Of a stretch of 64,000 nt of DNA, positions 24,740-34,280 are shown one piece after another. A program made the translations under genes and the position numbers. Below the pieces are notes generated by a model that was given only the letters and a program-made list of their open reading frames with translations, had not been told where the DNA came from and searched no databases. The stretch comes from Pedobacter sp. MR2016-24 (lineage in GTDB: Bacteria; Bacteroidota; Bacteroidia; Sphingobacteriales; Sphingobacteriaceae). Each line of letters starts with the position of its first letter. Positions within the stretch are counted from its first letter, which is position 1. Location: the NCBI RefSeq assembly GCF_026239655.1, contig NZ_JAPIVO010000007.1:248001-312000 (forward strand). Reading direction: 5' to 3'.

Positions 24740-26065
24740 TTAAATCACCTTAGTTTTTCCCGGAGTCGGAATCGGATACAATCCATTTGCATCTGGCAGC
24801 ACCTTCGGCTGTGCCGTCCAGCTGAGTGTTTCCGGCATCAAACTATTGTCTGCTTTTAGTGCTTCATCCCACTGGATTGTCTGTCCCGAGTAGGTAGCAT
24901 AACGACCAATGATGGCAGTGAAACAGCTCTTCGCCGCACGTTCTGCATCGCTGAATTTATACTCCCCTTTTGCTACCGCTGCAAAGAGTTCATCGTGCTC
25001 TGTCTGGTATGGATTTGCATTGCCTTTGGAGGGATGGTTATAGAGCGCTTTGCCGGTATGGTCCCAGAGTACGGCCTGGTTGCCACCTGATAAATAAGTG
25101 CGACCTTTCGTTCCCTGAAAGCTTTCATCTACACGATTAGCGGTACCTTCAAAATGACGGCACTGGCTATGGATCACGGAGCCATCTGCATAGGTGAGTT
25201 CTACAGAATGGTTATCATAGATCTCTCCATAATCTTTACCGGTTCTCCAGGCGCGGCTGCCGGTTCCCTGTACACTTACGGGATAGGCATTTTTAACCCA
25301 GTTGGCAATGTCAATGTTGTGGACGTGCTGTTCTACGATATGATCGCCGCATAACCAGTTAAAATAGTACCAGTTGCGCATCTGGTATTCCATTTCGGAT
25401 TGGCTGGCCTGACGTTGTTTTACCCAGACTCCCCCACTGTTCCAGTACACCTGACCAGCGAAAATATCTCCTATGGCACCGTCCTGTATTCTTTTCAGTG
25501 CTTCGCGGTAATTGGCTTGGTAGCGGCGCTGTAAGCCGACTACCACGTTTAATTTCTTCTGTTTAGCTATTTCAGCGGCTGCAAGTACTTTACGGATGCC
25601 GGGTGCATCTACAGCTACCGGTTTTTCCATAAAGATTTGCTTGCCCTGTTTTACAGCTTCCTCAAAATGGATGGGACGGAATCCCGGCGGCGTGGTCAAT
25701 AACACCACATCGGCCAGTGCCATGGCTTTTTGGTAGGCATCAAATCCCACAAACTGATGGTCTTTTGGGACGTCTACCTTGTTTTTAAATTTATCGGACA
25801 GCACTTTATAACTGCCGTCCAGGCGATCCTGGAAAGCATCTGCCATAGCCACCAGCTTCACATTTGCAGTGGTGCTTAAAGCCTGGAAAGCTGCGCCTGT
25901 GCCACGGTCGCCGCAGCCGATCAGGGCAATCTTAATCGTATCGTCTGCCCCGGAATGTCCTGTTGCAAAGGCAACCTGGCTTAAGAGTACACCCCCTGCC
26001 AGCAAAGCAGAGTTTTTGATAAATTCACGGCGCTTTTCGCGCAAATCGTTCGTGTTCATAGTCAA
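24740..26065 (-). CDS. Tat-exported Gfo/Idh/MocA family oxidoreductase
   Basis: The protein has 441 residues (Met3 at 26059 is an equally good start). Residues 11-35 are a Tat signal (KRREFIKNSALLAGG), so the enzyme is exported with its NAD(P) already bound. The Rossmann fold begins at IALIGCGDRGTGA (47-59) and the EKPVAVD motif (147-153) places the catalytic lysine. The C-terminal sheet domain contains WNSGGVWVKQRQ and VEQHVHNIDIANW with conserved histidines. Such exported enzymes oxidise or reduce sugar hydroxyls in retaining mechanisms. It lies 10 bases after the SUMF1-fold gene and upstream of apbE. Confidence 0.93.
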   Translation of the reverse strand: MTMNTNDLREKRREFIKNSALLAGGVLLSQVAFATGHSGADDTIKIALIGCGDRGTGAAFQALSTTANVKLVAMADAFQDRLDGSYKVLSDKFKNKVDVPKDHQFVGFDAYQKAMALADVVLLTTPPGFRPIHFEEAVKQGKQIFMEKPVAVDAPGIRKVLAAAEIAKQKKLNVVVGLQRRYQANYREALKRIQDGAIGDIFAGQVYWNSGGVWVKQRQASQSEMEYQMRNWYYFNWLCGDHIVEQHVHNIDIANWVKNAYPVSVQGTGSRAWRTGKDYGEIYDNHSVELTYADGSVIHSQCRHFEGTANRVDESFQGTKGRTYLSGGNQAVLWDHTGKALYNHPSKGNANPYQTEHDELFAAVAKGEYKFSDAERAAKSCFTAIIGRYATYSGQTIQWDEALKADNSLMPETLSWTAQPKVLPDANGLYPIPTPGKTKVI

Positions 26066-26075
26066 TTTTTAATGA

Positions 26076-27065
26076 TTAATAGTCAGGTATAAAAGGTTGG
26101 TCATAATAGGCAGTGATTTCCGCAGCTGTTGGCACCTTAAGCGGCCTGACGAGTCGCATTCCGACAAAGGGAGCCTCCGGGAACCACCAGTTACTTTTGG
26201 GGATCTGCGGATCGAGTTGTTTCCAGGAAGGATCTGAAGCCGCTCTAGCGGCTGATCTTAGGTCGCCGGCCTTATCTTCATAGGAACCACCCCTGATCAC
26301 ATGAGCGTAGAGCTTATCTGGTGTAGCCACAGGGTTCACAGCGCCTGCTTTTAGACGCGCATAAAAATCAGGAATATACTGATCGTAAGTCCACTCTGCT
26401 ACATTGCCATACATATCGTACAAGCCCCATTTGTTGGGCTTCTTCTGCCCTACCGGATGGGTTTTACCGCCGCTGTTCTGGCTGAACCAGGCAAATTCTC
26501 CGAGCTGTTGCTCCTGATCGCCAAAAGCATAGTTGCCGGTACTTCCTGCCCGGCAGGCATATTCCCATTCGGCCTCTGTAGGTAAACGGTAAAATACGCC
26601 CGTCCGTTTATACAGCCATTTGCAGTATTGAATGGCATTGTAATGCGTCATCGCCAGTGCGGGATGGTTTTCTTTGCCCATCCCGAAGGTCATATCCAGG
26701 TAGGGTTTGGTGGGTCTTGTTACGGCATCCACCTCCGCCGTTACGGGACTGGTACTGTGGCTCAATTCAAAGTCCTTATAAAGGAATGGTTCATACAAAT
26801 CCCAGGTCAGCTCATAACTCGCCATCCAGAAGGCATCCAGTTTAACGCGGTGTACAGGTTTTTCATCTGCCTTGCCGCTGGCGCTCCCCATCAGGAACTC
26901 GGCGGCAGGAATAGCCTCCATGGTGAAACTTAAAGCAGTACCGGTGATGTCCTGCTTGTAAGCGCGAAACTGCTGCTGCTGAGCTGCAACGTTTTTCTGC
27001 TGCGCCCCGACAATGACCGGGACAAGGAGCAGGACCTTAAGGATAGAGAACCATTTGATCTTCAT
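26076..27065 (-). CDS. Secreted SUMF1/FGE-fold protein without catalytic cysteines
   Basis: A 329-residue protein with a signal peptide (1-21). The formylglycine-generating-enzyme fold is clear: FLMGSASG (58-64), RLPTEAEWEYACRAG (160-174), GLYDMYGNVAEW (214-225), RGGSY (258-262) and FVGMRLVRP (300-308). The two copper-binding cysteines that follow RGGS in true sulfatase activators are missing (EDKAGDL instead), and the only cysteines are 148 and 171. It should not make formylglycine and no sulfatase is present. Its ATG directly follows the SusD stop (TAAATG). It may be a sugar-binding or non-haem-iron variant; unknown. Confidence 0.9.
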   Translation of the reverse strand: MKIKWFSILKVLLLVPVIVGAQQKNVAAQQQQFRAYKQDITGTALSFTMEAIPAAEFLMGSASGKADEKPVHRVKLDAFWMASYELTWDLYEPFLYKDFELSHSTSPVTAEVDAVTRPTKPYLDMTFGMGKENHPALAMTHYNAIQYCKWLYKRTGVFYRLPTEAEWEYACRAGSTGNYAFGDQEQQLGEFAWFSQNSGGKTHPVGQKKPNKWGLYDMYGNVAEWTYDQYIPDFYARLKAGAVNPVATPDKLYAHVIRGGSYEDKAGDLRSAARAASDPSWKQLDPQIPKSNWWFPEAPFVGMRLVRPLKVPTAAEITAYYDQPFIPDY

Positions 27066-28943
27066 TTAATAACCTGGGTTTTGTGTGAGTAAATTGTTTC
27101 TGTTGATTTCGTCGCGACTAAAAGGGCGGAAATAGATTTTGTCATCCCATCTCCGGTCTTCCTGAGCCGTCTCTGTTGTTGGTGTATAGGTGTAATCATA
27201 CACCGAAGGGTCATAATGGTAAGGTGCCGACATGGTTTTACCGGGTTTAAACTTACCGGAAATCCTGATATAGGTGGTTTTACGTCCCAATACTGCCGGG
27301 GCAATCATCCAGCGGCGGGTATCATGGTAACGCTGTTCTTCATAAACCATTTCGATTCTTCGTTCCTGGCGGTAGGCTTCCCGCAGTTCTGCCTGACCGG
27401 TGACTGTCAACGCTGGCATTCCCGACCTGAACCGGATCCTGTTGAGCCATAATACAGCCTGATCCAACTGTCCCAGCTCTATACTCGCCTCAATGTAATT
27501 CATGACCGCTTCGGTATACCTGAAGAAAGGCCAGGGTACAAACTGTGGCATATTGGCATCTGCAATCGCCGGATCCGGATCTATAAACTTTTGGGTATAA
27601 TAACCTGTCCAGCTGCCGTTCCAGTTCTCGATAGAACTGCCGCGGGTATCCAAACCCTTAAATGTAATCACGCTGCTGCCTTCCTGCAGATCGTACTCCC
27701 CTGTCTGGATCTGGTTGGCAGGATCTACATTGCCGGAGACCTTATCTCTTGGTTTCCATGCGGCACCGTCAAATAGAATAGTGGCATACATTCGCGGGTC
27801 GCGGTTCACATAAGGTGCCGCCTTTTCAGCTGGATTACTCCAGCTGAATTTAGTACCGTCCAGCATTTCATAATCATCCACCAGCAGGCCGATCGGTGTA
27901 TTTCCTGCCCAGTTATGGTAACCATTTGGTCCGTTGAAACGACCATAACGCATATCATTAAGGCTGACAAAATAACGCGCCAGTATCAGTTCGGAGGCGG
28001 CACTGGCATCGATACCCGGTGCCTTACTTCCACCACCCATGGCAATACTTTTATAATTCAACCGCCCTTCTTCAGGAGTTACCTGAGCACTCAAATTCAG
28101 TTTATAACCAGTTCCCATATCAACCACAGCTTTAGCTGCAGCCTGCGCCGCTAACCAGCGCGCGTTACGGTCGCCCGTTAAATAACCCAGCAACTCCGGC
28201 TGTGCAAAACCTGTGATGACGGCCGACTTCCCCTTGACGGTCGGGATATCATGCAGGTCGCTCGCCGCATAGAGCAATACGCGCGATTTCAAGGCCATCG
28301 CAGCCAGTGCGGAAGTACGGCCTTTCTCCAGACTCTTGCCGGTCAGTAAGGTAATTGCAGCATCACAATCTTTGACGATAAAGTTGACGCACTCCTCATA
28401 AGTGGAACGTTTAACCGCAAAATTATCTGCCAAAGCATAGGCTTTATCCACCAGCGGAACGCCCCCATAATAACGCAGCAGCTGCTGGTAAAAGTAGCCC
28501 CTTAGAAAATGTGCCTGGCCCAGCAACTGGTCTTTCAGGCCCTGATCCGTAATGCCATTGTCTGTACCGGAAAGCTTTTCTATAGTGAGGTTACAGGCCC
28601 GGATTTTGATGTACATCGGGTTATATCCCCAGGTATCGTCCACCCAGCCCAGGGTTGTCGGATTGATGGTACCTGCATTCACCAGGTCGATCCCCCGGTT
28701 GGGGTGCGTAAACAAAGATTCGTCAGACACAGATGATAACATCTGCTCGCCGAAGCCGCCTACCCCTAGGCCATTGTAGATATCGCTCACAAAAGCCTGT
28801 GCCAGTGCCGGATCTTTCCACACCATTTCTGCCGGGATTTGTGTTGGCGGATCTACCGCAAGGAAGTCTTTTTTACAGCCTGTGGCCAGCAGCACCAGAC
28901 AAGACAAGCTGAAGATGTATATAGAGTTGATGATTGGTTTCAT
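27066..28943 (-). CDS. SusD/RagB family nutrient-binding outer membrane lipoprotein
   Basis: A 625-residue lipoprotein; lipobox LLATGC with Cys23 followed by KK. SusD signatures include GYFYQQLLRYYGGVPLVDKAY, the FRYTEAVMNYIEASIELG helix, WLNRIRFRSGMPAL and REAYRQERRIEMVYEEQRYHDTRRW. It should bind substrate over the SusC barrel encoded 25 bases upstream. The SUMF1-fold gene begins immediately after its stop. Confidence 0.96.
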   Translation of the reverse strand: MKPIINSIYIFSLSCLVLLATGCKKDFLAVDPPTQIPAEMVWKDPALAQAFVSDIYNGLGVGGFGEQMLSSVSDESLFTHPNRGIDLVNAGTINPTTLGWVDDTWGYNPMYIKIRACNLTIEKLSGTDNGITDQGLKDQLLGQAHFLRGYFYQQLLRYYGGVPLVDKAYALADNFAVKRSTYEECVNFIVKDCDAAITLLTGKSLEKGRTSALAAMALKSRVLLYAASDLHDIPTVKGKSAVITGFAQPELLGYLTGDRNARWLAAQAAAKAVVDMGTGYKLNLSAQVTPEEGRLNYKSIAMGGGSKAPGIDASAASELILARYFVSLNDMRYGRFNGPNGYHNWAGNTPIGLLVDDYEMLDGTKFSWSNPAEKAAPYVNRDPRMYATILFDGAAWKPRDKVSGNVDPANQIQTGEYDLQEGSSVITFKGLDTRGSSIENWNGSWTGYYTQKFIDPDPAIADANMPQFVPWPFFRYTEAVMNYIEASIELGQLDQAVLWLNRIRFRSGMPALTVTGQAELREAYRQERRIEMVYEEQRYHDTRRWMIAPAVLGRKTTYIRISGKFKPGKTMSAPYHYDPSVYDYTYTPTTETAQEDRRWDDKIYFRPFSRDEINRNNLLTQNPGY

Positions 28944-28968
28944 AATATTTAACGCTTTACAATGCTGT

Positions 28969-31900
28969 TTAAAATGTTGCTTTGATACCTGTATTGATCA
29001 CCCTTGCCTGCGGATAATACTGCGCACTGGCATTGGTTGACTCCGGATCCCATATCTTTATTTTATCCAGCGTCAATAAGTTAAGTCCGTTAACATAAAC
29101 ACGCAAAACAGATAGACCTATCTTTTTACACAGCTCTGGTGCCAGGGTATAACCCAGTTCTACATTCTTTAAGCGGATATAATTGTTACTGCGGATCCAG
29201 TACGTATTACGGCCGGCAATGTTGAGATCAGTAAAATAGGTTTGACCGCGGTTGGACAATCTTGGGAATTCTGAGCTGGGGTTTTCAATCGTCCACCTGT
29301 TGGTGTAGGACCATTCCAGGAAGTTCCCGATATCGCCCGACTCAGTTAACCCCACACTTTGTACACCACCCGCAGCGCCTTGTATCAGGGCAGACAAATC
29401 AAAACCCTTGTATTGCAGGTTCAGGTTAAAGCCCCCCGTAAATCTCGGTGTGCTGGTCTTGTCCAGCCTGATCTGATCATCGCCATTCAGTTTACCATCG
29501 CCGTTAACATCCTCAAACTTCATGTCACCGGGCAACAGCTTTCCTGTAAAAGCGCTATAGTCGATCCTGTTCGCATCAATCTCCGCCTGATCTCTGAATA
29601 CCCCTGTATATTGGTAGGCCAGCTCTGTGCCTGTCGGCATCCCCGTAGAGCGTTGCCATTCGGGCGCACCCGGCGTTTCATCCCAAAACACGATATTGTT
29701 CTTAGAATAACCCCCATTCACGCTGATTCCATAATTCAGCTCTCCTACTTTATCGTTATAGCTCAGCTTGAACTCAAACCCTTTATTGTTTACTTTCCCT
29801 AAGTTTACCGGCGGAAGTTTGTCCGTAATACCAGAACTTCCCGGAACGGAGTTGGCCTGACTGATCAGAATTTTGGTACGTTTATTATAAAAATAATCCA
29901 GCTCCAGGCTTAACCGGCTGTCCAGAAAGGCAGCATCCAGACCAAAGTTGGCATTGTTGGCGACTTCCCAGCCAAAGCTGAGGTTGGGCACACGGCTTTC
30001 AAATAAGGTTTGTCCCAGCTGGTCGTTGATGACATAATTGCCAAAACCCACTGTACTTAAGTACTGGTACTCTGCGAGGGCATCGCCAAAATAGGCTTCA
30101 GCACCCATCTGACCCCACGAAGCCCTCAATTTCAGGTTGTTCACGAATTTTACATTGTCTTTAAAGAAATCCTCTTCAGACAGTCTCCATCCCGCAGAAA
30201 CCCCGGGGAAGAAACCAAAACGTTTGTCTTCCGGAAATATATAAGATCCGTCTGCCCGCCAGAGGAACTCTGCCAGGTACTTCTCTTTGTAGTTGTAGCC
30301 TACCCTGCCGAAATAACTCAGGCGTGCACGTTTAAATAAGCTGTAAGGCTCGGTAGTAGGATTGGTGATCGTCTGCTCCCTGTCGCTTCCCGCAATGAGC
30401 TCCTGCAGGGCCGTAGAAAGGAAATATCGCCGTGAAGCAGAGAAAGCATCATTATCAACCTTTTCCTTAGTTACACCCGCCATCAGGTTGAGGGTATGGT
30501 TCCCTACTTTTTTGTCGTAATTGATTAGTCCCGTTAAGTTGATGGCCAGTTGTCCACCTGCCGTTTCAGAAAGGCTGGCATCGGTACGCTGAGAACGCAC
30601 AGAACCTACCAGTACCGGCGTTACCCCGTCTGCCTCAAAGGTCTTCTTATCCCAGTCGTACAAGGTCCAGGGTGTTTGCCAGTTCTTTTGTCGTCCCGAA
30701 AACTTATCTATAGCCGCTGTACCAGTTAATTTCAATCCTTCTACACCCGGCACCAGGATTTCCACTTTGCCCGTCGACTGAAAATAATCCCTCGTATCAC
30801 GGTTATAGCCGGTCAGGTCGGTCGTGATCACATAAGGATTAAATCCATACTCAATATCTCGTCCCGGTAAACCATTAGGCCATACTTCCTGCTCGGTAGG
30901 TTTCCCCCGCATCAGCATCCTGAAAATATCTGTAGCGGCTACTGTAGGGTAATTACGTGATTCTTCCCTGCCGGTAATCCCCAGGCTGGTGGTGACGTAT
31001 TTACTGATTTTGGCCTCGAGGTTGACCCGCAGATCATACTGTTTATACCCTGTCGCGGATTTTTCATAATAACCGTCCTGATCCAGGTAACCCATCGAGA
31101 TCAGGTATTTGATATTTTCTGCACCGCCATTGATCTGCATATTGTGGCGCTGTTGCGGCGACCATGTTTTTAGGGTAGTACCGAACCAGTCTGTATTGGG
31201 ATAACGGAGCGGATCGGAACCGTCAACGAACTTCTGCACTTCATCCGGGCGGTAAGCGGCATTCACCGTTTCGCCATTGTCCGTCCGCAGATAAGCCCCT
31301 GTATTTTTAAAATCCTGCCAGGCCGCATTCCACTGGTTGGTAGGCAGACCCGCCCCGAAGATTTTCAGTTCATTCAGGATTTCTGCATACTGTGGTGAGG
31401 TAGACATTTTAGGTGTTCTTGTGGGCTGCTGCAAACCATAACTAAAATCGTATGATAACACTGGTTTACCCGTTTTACCCTGTTTGGTGGTGATGAGGAT
31501 GACCCCGTTTGCCGCCCTTGAACCATAAATAGCGGCAGAGGCATCTTTCAACACCGATACACTTTCTATATCATTGGGATTGATCCTTTCCAGTCCCCCT
31601 GCCCTGTTGGGCACCCCATCGATAACGATCAGCGCATTGTTATTTCCGAGTGAGTTTACCCCACGGATCCGGATGGTCGAACCGTCATAGCCAGGTTCCC
31701 CGCCAGCCTGCACGGCCGTTACGCCGGGCAGGCGACCAGCGAGGGAATTGGAAAGATTAGCCGTAGGTGTTTTGGCAAGTTCTGACCCTTTCACAGAAGC
31801 TACTGCGCCGGAAACGACAGCCCTTTTTTGCGTGCCGTAGCCTACGACCAGGATCTCTGAGAGTGCCTGGCTATTTTCCAGGAGTTTGATATTGATGGTG

Positions 31901-32478
31901 GTTCGCCCACCGACCGGCACTTCCTGGCTTACATAACCCAGGAAAGAAAAGACGAGGGTTCCATTGTCAGGAACCTTTAAACTATATCGTCCATCGGCAT
32001 CCGTACTGGCACCTATAGTCGTATTTTTTACTTTCACACTTACACCCGGCAAGCCGGCACCTTTGGCATCGGTTACCTGCCCTTTGATCACAATATCTGC
32101 ATAACTGAGCTTAGGGCGCAGTACTACCAGGTTATCATTGAGCGACTGGTATTGCAGTCCGGTATCTTTTAACATCATTTCCAATGCCTCAGAGGTCATG
32201 ATATTATGCTCCACCAGCGTAATCATTTTATTCAGTGGCAGGTCTTCCTCGCTATACAGCAGGCGAAAGCCTCCTTTGTCGCCCAGGATCAGCAGCGCAT
32301 CCTTCAGCCTGACCTGCCTGAGTTCGAGGTCAACTTTTTTAAACTGAGAATAACCCGCAGCAGAGACCTGCAGGCAGCCGATAAATGATAAAATGAAGAT
32401 CCAGTTCAACATTAATACTATCGTTTTTTTAGAAAAGCAGGCACAAGGAAGCTCCTTGTACAATCCTTTTTTTTTCAT
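28969..32478 (-). CDS. SusC/RagA family TonB-linked receptor with STN signalling domain
   Basis: A 1169-residue receptor. A signal peptide ends near residue 40. An STN (secretin/TonB N-terminal) domain follows (about 50-118), with LKDALLILGDKGGFRLLYSEEDLP; this talks to the FecR anti-sigma protein. Then come a carboxypeptidase-D-like domain (about 130-205), the plug (about 208-330, LSEILVVGYGTQKR, VSVLKDASAAIYGSRAANG) and the barrel ending in ARVINTGIKATF. Import of an oligosaccharide or similar ligand is powered by TonB. It is preceded by FecR and sigma genes, so ligand capture should raise transcription of the whole locus. Confidence 0.96.
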   Translation of the reverse strand: MKKKGLYKELPCACFSKKTIVLMLNWIFILSFIGCLQVSAAGYSQFKKVDLELRQVRLKDALLILGDKGGFRLLYSEEDLPLNKMITLVEHNIMTSEALEMMLKDTGLQYQSLNDNLVVLRPKLSYADIVIKGQVTDAKGAGLPGVSVKVKNTTIGASTDADGRYSLKVPDNGTLVFSFLGYVSQEVPVGGRTTINIKLLENSQALSEILVVGYGTQKRAVVSGAVASVKGSELAKTPTANLSNSLAGRLPGVTAVQAGGEPGYDGSTIRIRGVNSLGNNNALIVIDGVPNRAGGLERINPNDIESVSVLKDASAAIYGSRAANGVILITTKQGKTGKPVLSYDFSYGLQQPTRTPKMSTSPQYAEILNELKIFGAGLPTNQWNAAWQDFKNTGAYLRTDNGETVNAAYRPDEVQKFVDGSDPLRYPNTDWFGTTLKTWSPQQRHNMQINGGAENIKYLISMGYLDQDGYYEKSATGYKQYDLRVNLEAKISKYVTTSLGITGREESRNYPTVAATDIFRMLMRGKPTEQEVWPNGLPGRDIEYGFNPYVITTDLTGYNRDTRDYFQSTGKVEILVPGVEGLKLTGTAAIDKFSGRQKNWQTPWTLYDWDKKTFEADGVTPVLVGSVRSQRTDASLSETAGGQLAINLTGLINYDKKVGNHTLNLMAGVTKEKVDNDAFSASRRYFLSTALQELIAGSDREQTITNPTTEPYSLFKRARLSYFGRVGYNYKEKYLAEFLWRADGSYIFPEDKRFGFFPGVSAGWRLSEEDFFKDNVKFVNNLKLRASWGQMGAEAYFGDALAEYQYLSTVGFGNYVINDQLGQTLFESRVPNLSFGWEVANNANFGLDAAFLDSRLSLELDYFYNKRTKILISQANSVPGSSGITDKLPPVNLGKVNNKGFEFKLSYNDKVGELNYGISVNGGYSKNNIVFWDETPGAPEWQRSTGMPTGTELAYQYTGVFRDQAEIDANRIDYSAFTGKLLPGDMKFEDVNGDGKLNGDDQIRLDKTSTPRFTGGFNLNLQYKGFDLSALIQGAAGGVQSVGLTESGDIGNFLEWSYTNRWTIENPSSEFPRLSNRGQTYFTDLNIAGRNTYWIRSNNYIRLKNVELGYTLAPELCKKIGLSVLRVYVNGLNLLTLDKIKIWDPESTNASAQYYPQARVINTGIKATF

Positions 32479-32538
32479 AGATTTGTCAATTTCAAGTTAA
32501 AAATCTGATAATGGTAGTGTTATGCTACCGTAGGAAGG

Positions 32539-32576
32539 ATAAAGGGGAAGAATGTTTGCCGCATTCTCCCCTTTAT
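32539..32576 (-). promoter_or_regulatory. Hairpin between FecR and SusC genes
   Basis: Two bases after the FecR stop (32578) a stem of 15 pairs with one bulged base (arms 32539-32554 and 32562-32576, loop of 7) can form. In the minus direction it is followed by mixed sequence, not a T-run, so it is at best a weak terminator. A partial attenuator or an RNA-stabilising structure that lowers FecR relative to SusC would fit its position. Confidence 0.55.
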
Positions 32577-32577
32577 A

Positions 32578-33603
32578 TTAGTAAATGATCACGTCATATC
32601 TTGTCAGTTTAAAGGTGAATGGTTTGATTAATTGCATCGCTACCAGGGCTTCATTGATGGTCTCATTTTTAAACACGCCCGTGAAGCGATAATGCTTTGG
32701 TTGTTCGGAACGGATACTGATCTGGATGTTGAACCAGCGTTCCAGTCTGGGTTTCAGGTCTTCCAGGGTTTCATTTTGAAAAACCAGCTGGTTATCTTTC
32801 CAGGAAGTTTCCTCAATATATTCATCGTTACCAATTTTCACAGGTTCCACGTGGTTGATTACCATCGTCTTTTTTTCGGTGCTGAAGGCAAACTTCTCTG
32901 AGGGGTTTAAGGTGATTTTTTGTCCGGATTGGTCGTTGACCGACAATTCGATAGACCCCCTGATCAGTGTAGCTTCGGATTTTTGCTCTCCGGGATAGGC
33001 CTGGATGTTAAAAGCAGTGCCCAATACCTTCACAGAAATCTTTTCTGTATGCACAATAAAAGGTTGTGATTTGCGGTGGGCCACATCGAAAAATGCTTCT
33101 CCTGTTAAAAATACCTGACGGATTTTTTGCTGGTTAAATCCGGTATCATAAGACAGTTTACTGCCGGCATTGAGCCAAACGAGTGTGCCATCTGGAAGGA
33201 CAACTTTTTTGCGGATACCCTTACCGGAAACGATGTGAGTGGGATGATCAGGCAATTGATCATTTTTCTGCCAGAGGCCGAAGCATAATAAAGCCAAAAC
33301 AACAATCCCGAGCAGTATACCGGACAGGCGCAGAGAAGTATGTGTGTCTACATAAATCTCTTCTGCGGGGTTACTCGTAAAATCATTTTTGTATTTCTGC
33401 CGGTGCGAGGCATAGATTTGGGCAAGATCGGACTGCGGCACCTGACCGCCGGAATTATTTTCCCACAGTTCCTGTAAAAATTCCTCGTAATAAATCGCAT
33501 CAGGATACTTTTCCATAAGCAGCCTTAACTGCTCAAGCTCTTCCTGAGTAGCTTCAGCAGCCATTTTCTTGCTGAGCAATGCGATGATTAGACTTTTATC
33601 CAT
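32578..33603 (-). CDS. FecR family anti-sigma factor
   Basis: A 341-residue inner-membrane regulator. The cytoplasmic N terminus (about 1-85), helical, should hold the sigma factor; one membrane helix (SGILLGIVVLALLCFGLW, about 92-110) follows. The periplasmic part has the FecR domain with VVLPDGTLVWLNAGSKLSYD and GEAFFDVAHRKSQPFIVHT (about 130-230) and a C-terminal DUF4974-type STN-binding region (about 265-340). It lies 90 bases downstream of its sigma gene and 99 bases before SusC. Confidence 0.93.
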   Translation of the reverse strand: MDKSLIIALLSKKMAAEATQEELEQLRLLMEKYPDAIYYEEFLQELWENNSGGQVPQSDLAQIYASHRQKYKNDFTSNPAEEIYVDTHTSLRLSGILLGIVVLALLCFGLWQKNDQLPDHPTHIVSGKGIRKKVVLPDGTLVWLNAGSKLSYDTGFNQQKIRQVFLTGEAFFDVAHRKSQPFIVHTEKISVKVLGTAFNIQAYPGEQKSEATLIRGSIELSVNDQSGQKITLNPSEKFAFSTEKKTMVINHVEPVKIGNDEYIEETSWKDNQLVFQNETLEDLKPRLERWFNIQISIRSEQPKHYRFTGVFKNETINEALVAMQLIKPFTFKLTRYDVIIY

Positions 33604-33693
33604 ACAGATGTCCGTTCTATTTATACCTGGTTGTACAGATAGGACACCATAATTTGAAAAACTCCCTAGTCTTTTTGAAAAAACAATTTAGCC

Positions 33694-34260
33694 TTACATC
33701 AAATTGAATTCAGCTTTGAGGATCGTACTTAGCTTTTTCACTGCAGTAACCAGGTGTGCATCTACCGTTTTCACAGAAATATTGAGAATGGTAGCTGTTT
33801 CCTTATAACTCAGGCCATCTTCCTTGATCAGCTTAAAAACCAGCTTACATTTATTGGGGAGGCTTTTGGTAGCACTTTCCAGTTTTTTCTTCAGCTCGTC
33901 ATTAATCAGCAGCTGTTCCGGATTGTGCGCATCCAGGAGAATATCGATCTGAATGTCATCCAGTGATATCAATTCTTCTTTATTATTCCGGTTGAGGATA
34001 TTTAACGATACATTCCTGGCAATAACCAGAGCATATACTTTGATATTATTGATCTCCAGCATCTTTAAACGGTTGCGCCACAAGGTAATCATCACATCAC
34101 TTGCAGCTTCTTCGGCCAGCTCCCTTGATTTTAGGATGCAATAACAAAACCGGTACAACGAAGGAAACAGGTATTTAAAAAGTTGCTGATATGCACTCTC
34201 GCTATCGTACAAGGCTATATGAGTTTTCAAATCATCTAGGTCCGGCAAAGATTTGGGCAT
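33694..34260 (-). CDS. ECF-type RNA polymerase sigma factor
   Basis: A 188-residue sigma-70 family protein. Region 2 (about 20-90) contains FKYLFPSLYRFCYCIL and AEEAASDVMITLWRNR, the helices for core and -10 binding; region 4 (about 125-180) contains LPNKCKLVFKLIKEDGLSYKETATILNISVKTVDAHL, the -35-recognising helix-turn-helix. It pairs with the FecR gene downstream. A -7/-33 promoter of Bacteroidota type lies just upstream (34281-34310), so basal expression is by the housekeeping sigma. Confidence 0.94.
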   Translation of the reverse strand: MPKSLPDLDDLKTHIALYDSESAYQQLFKYLFPSLYRFCYCILKSRELAEEAASDVMITLWRNRLKMLEINNIKVYALVIARNVSLNILNRNNKEELISLDDIQIDILLDAHNPEQLLINDELKKKLESATKSLPNKCKLVFKLIKEDGLSYKETATILNISVKTVDAHLVTAVKKLSTILKAEFNLM

Positions 34261-34280
34261 AAGGTATATAGTTGGTTAAT

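Noticed and set aside
26076..27065. Sulfatase activation by the SUMF1-fold protein
   Set aside because: The catalytic cysteines are missing and no sulfatase gene is seen in the window.
29359..29802. 147-codon plus-strand frame within the SusC gene
   Set aside because: Antisense to the SusC barrel; composition is typical of a shadow frame in moderately GC-rich coding DNA.
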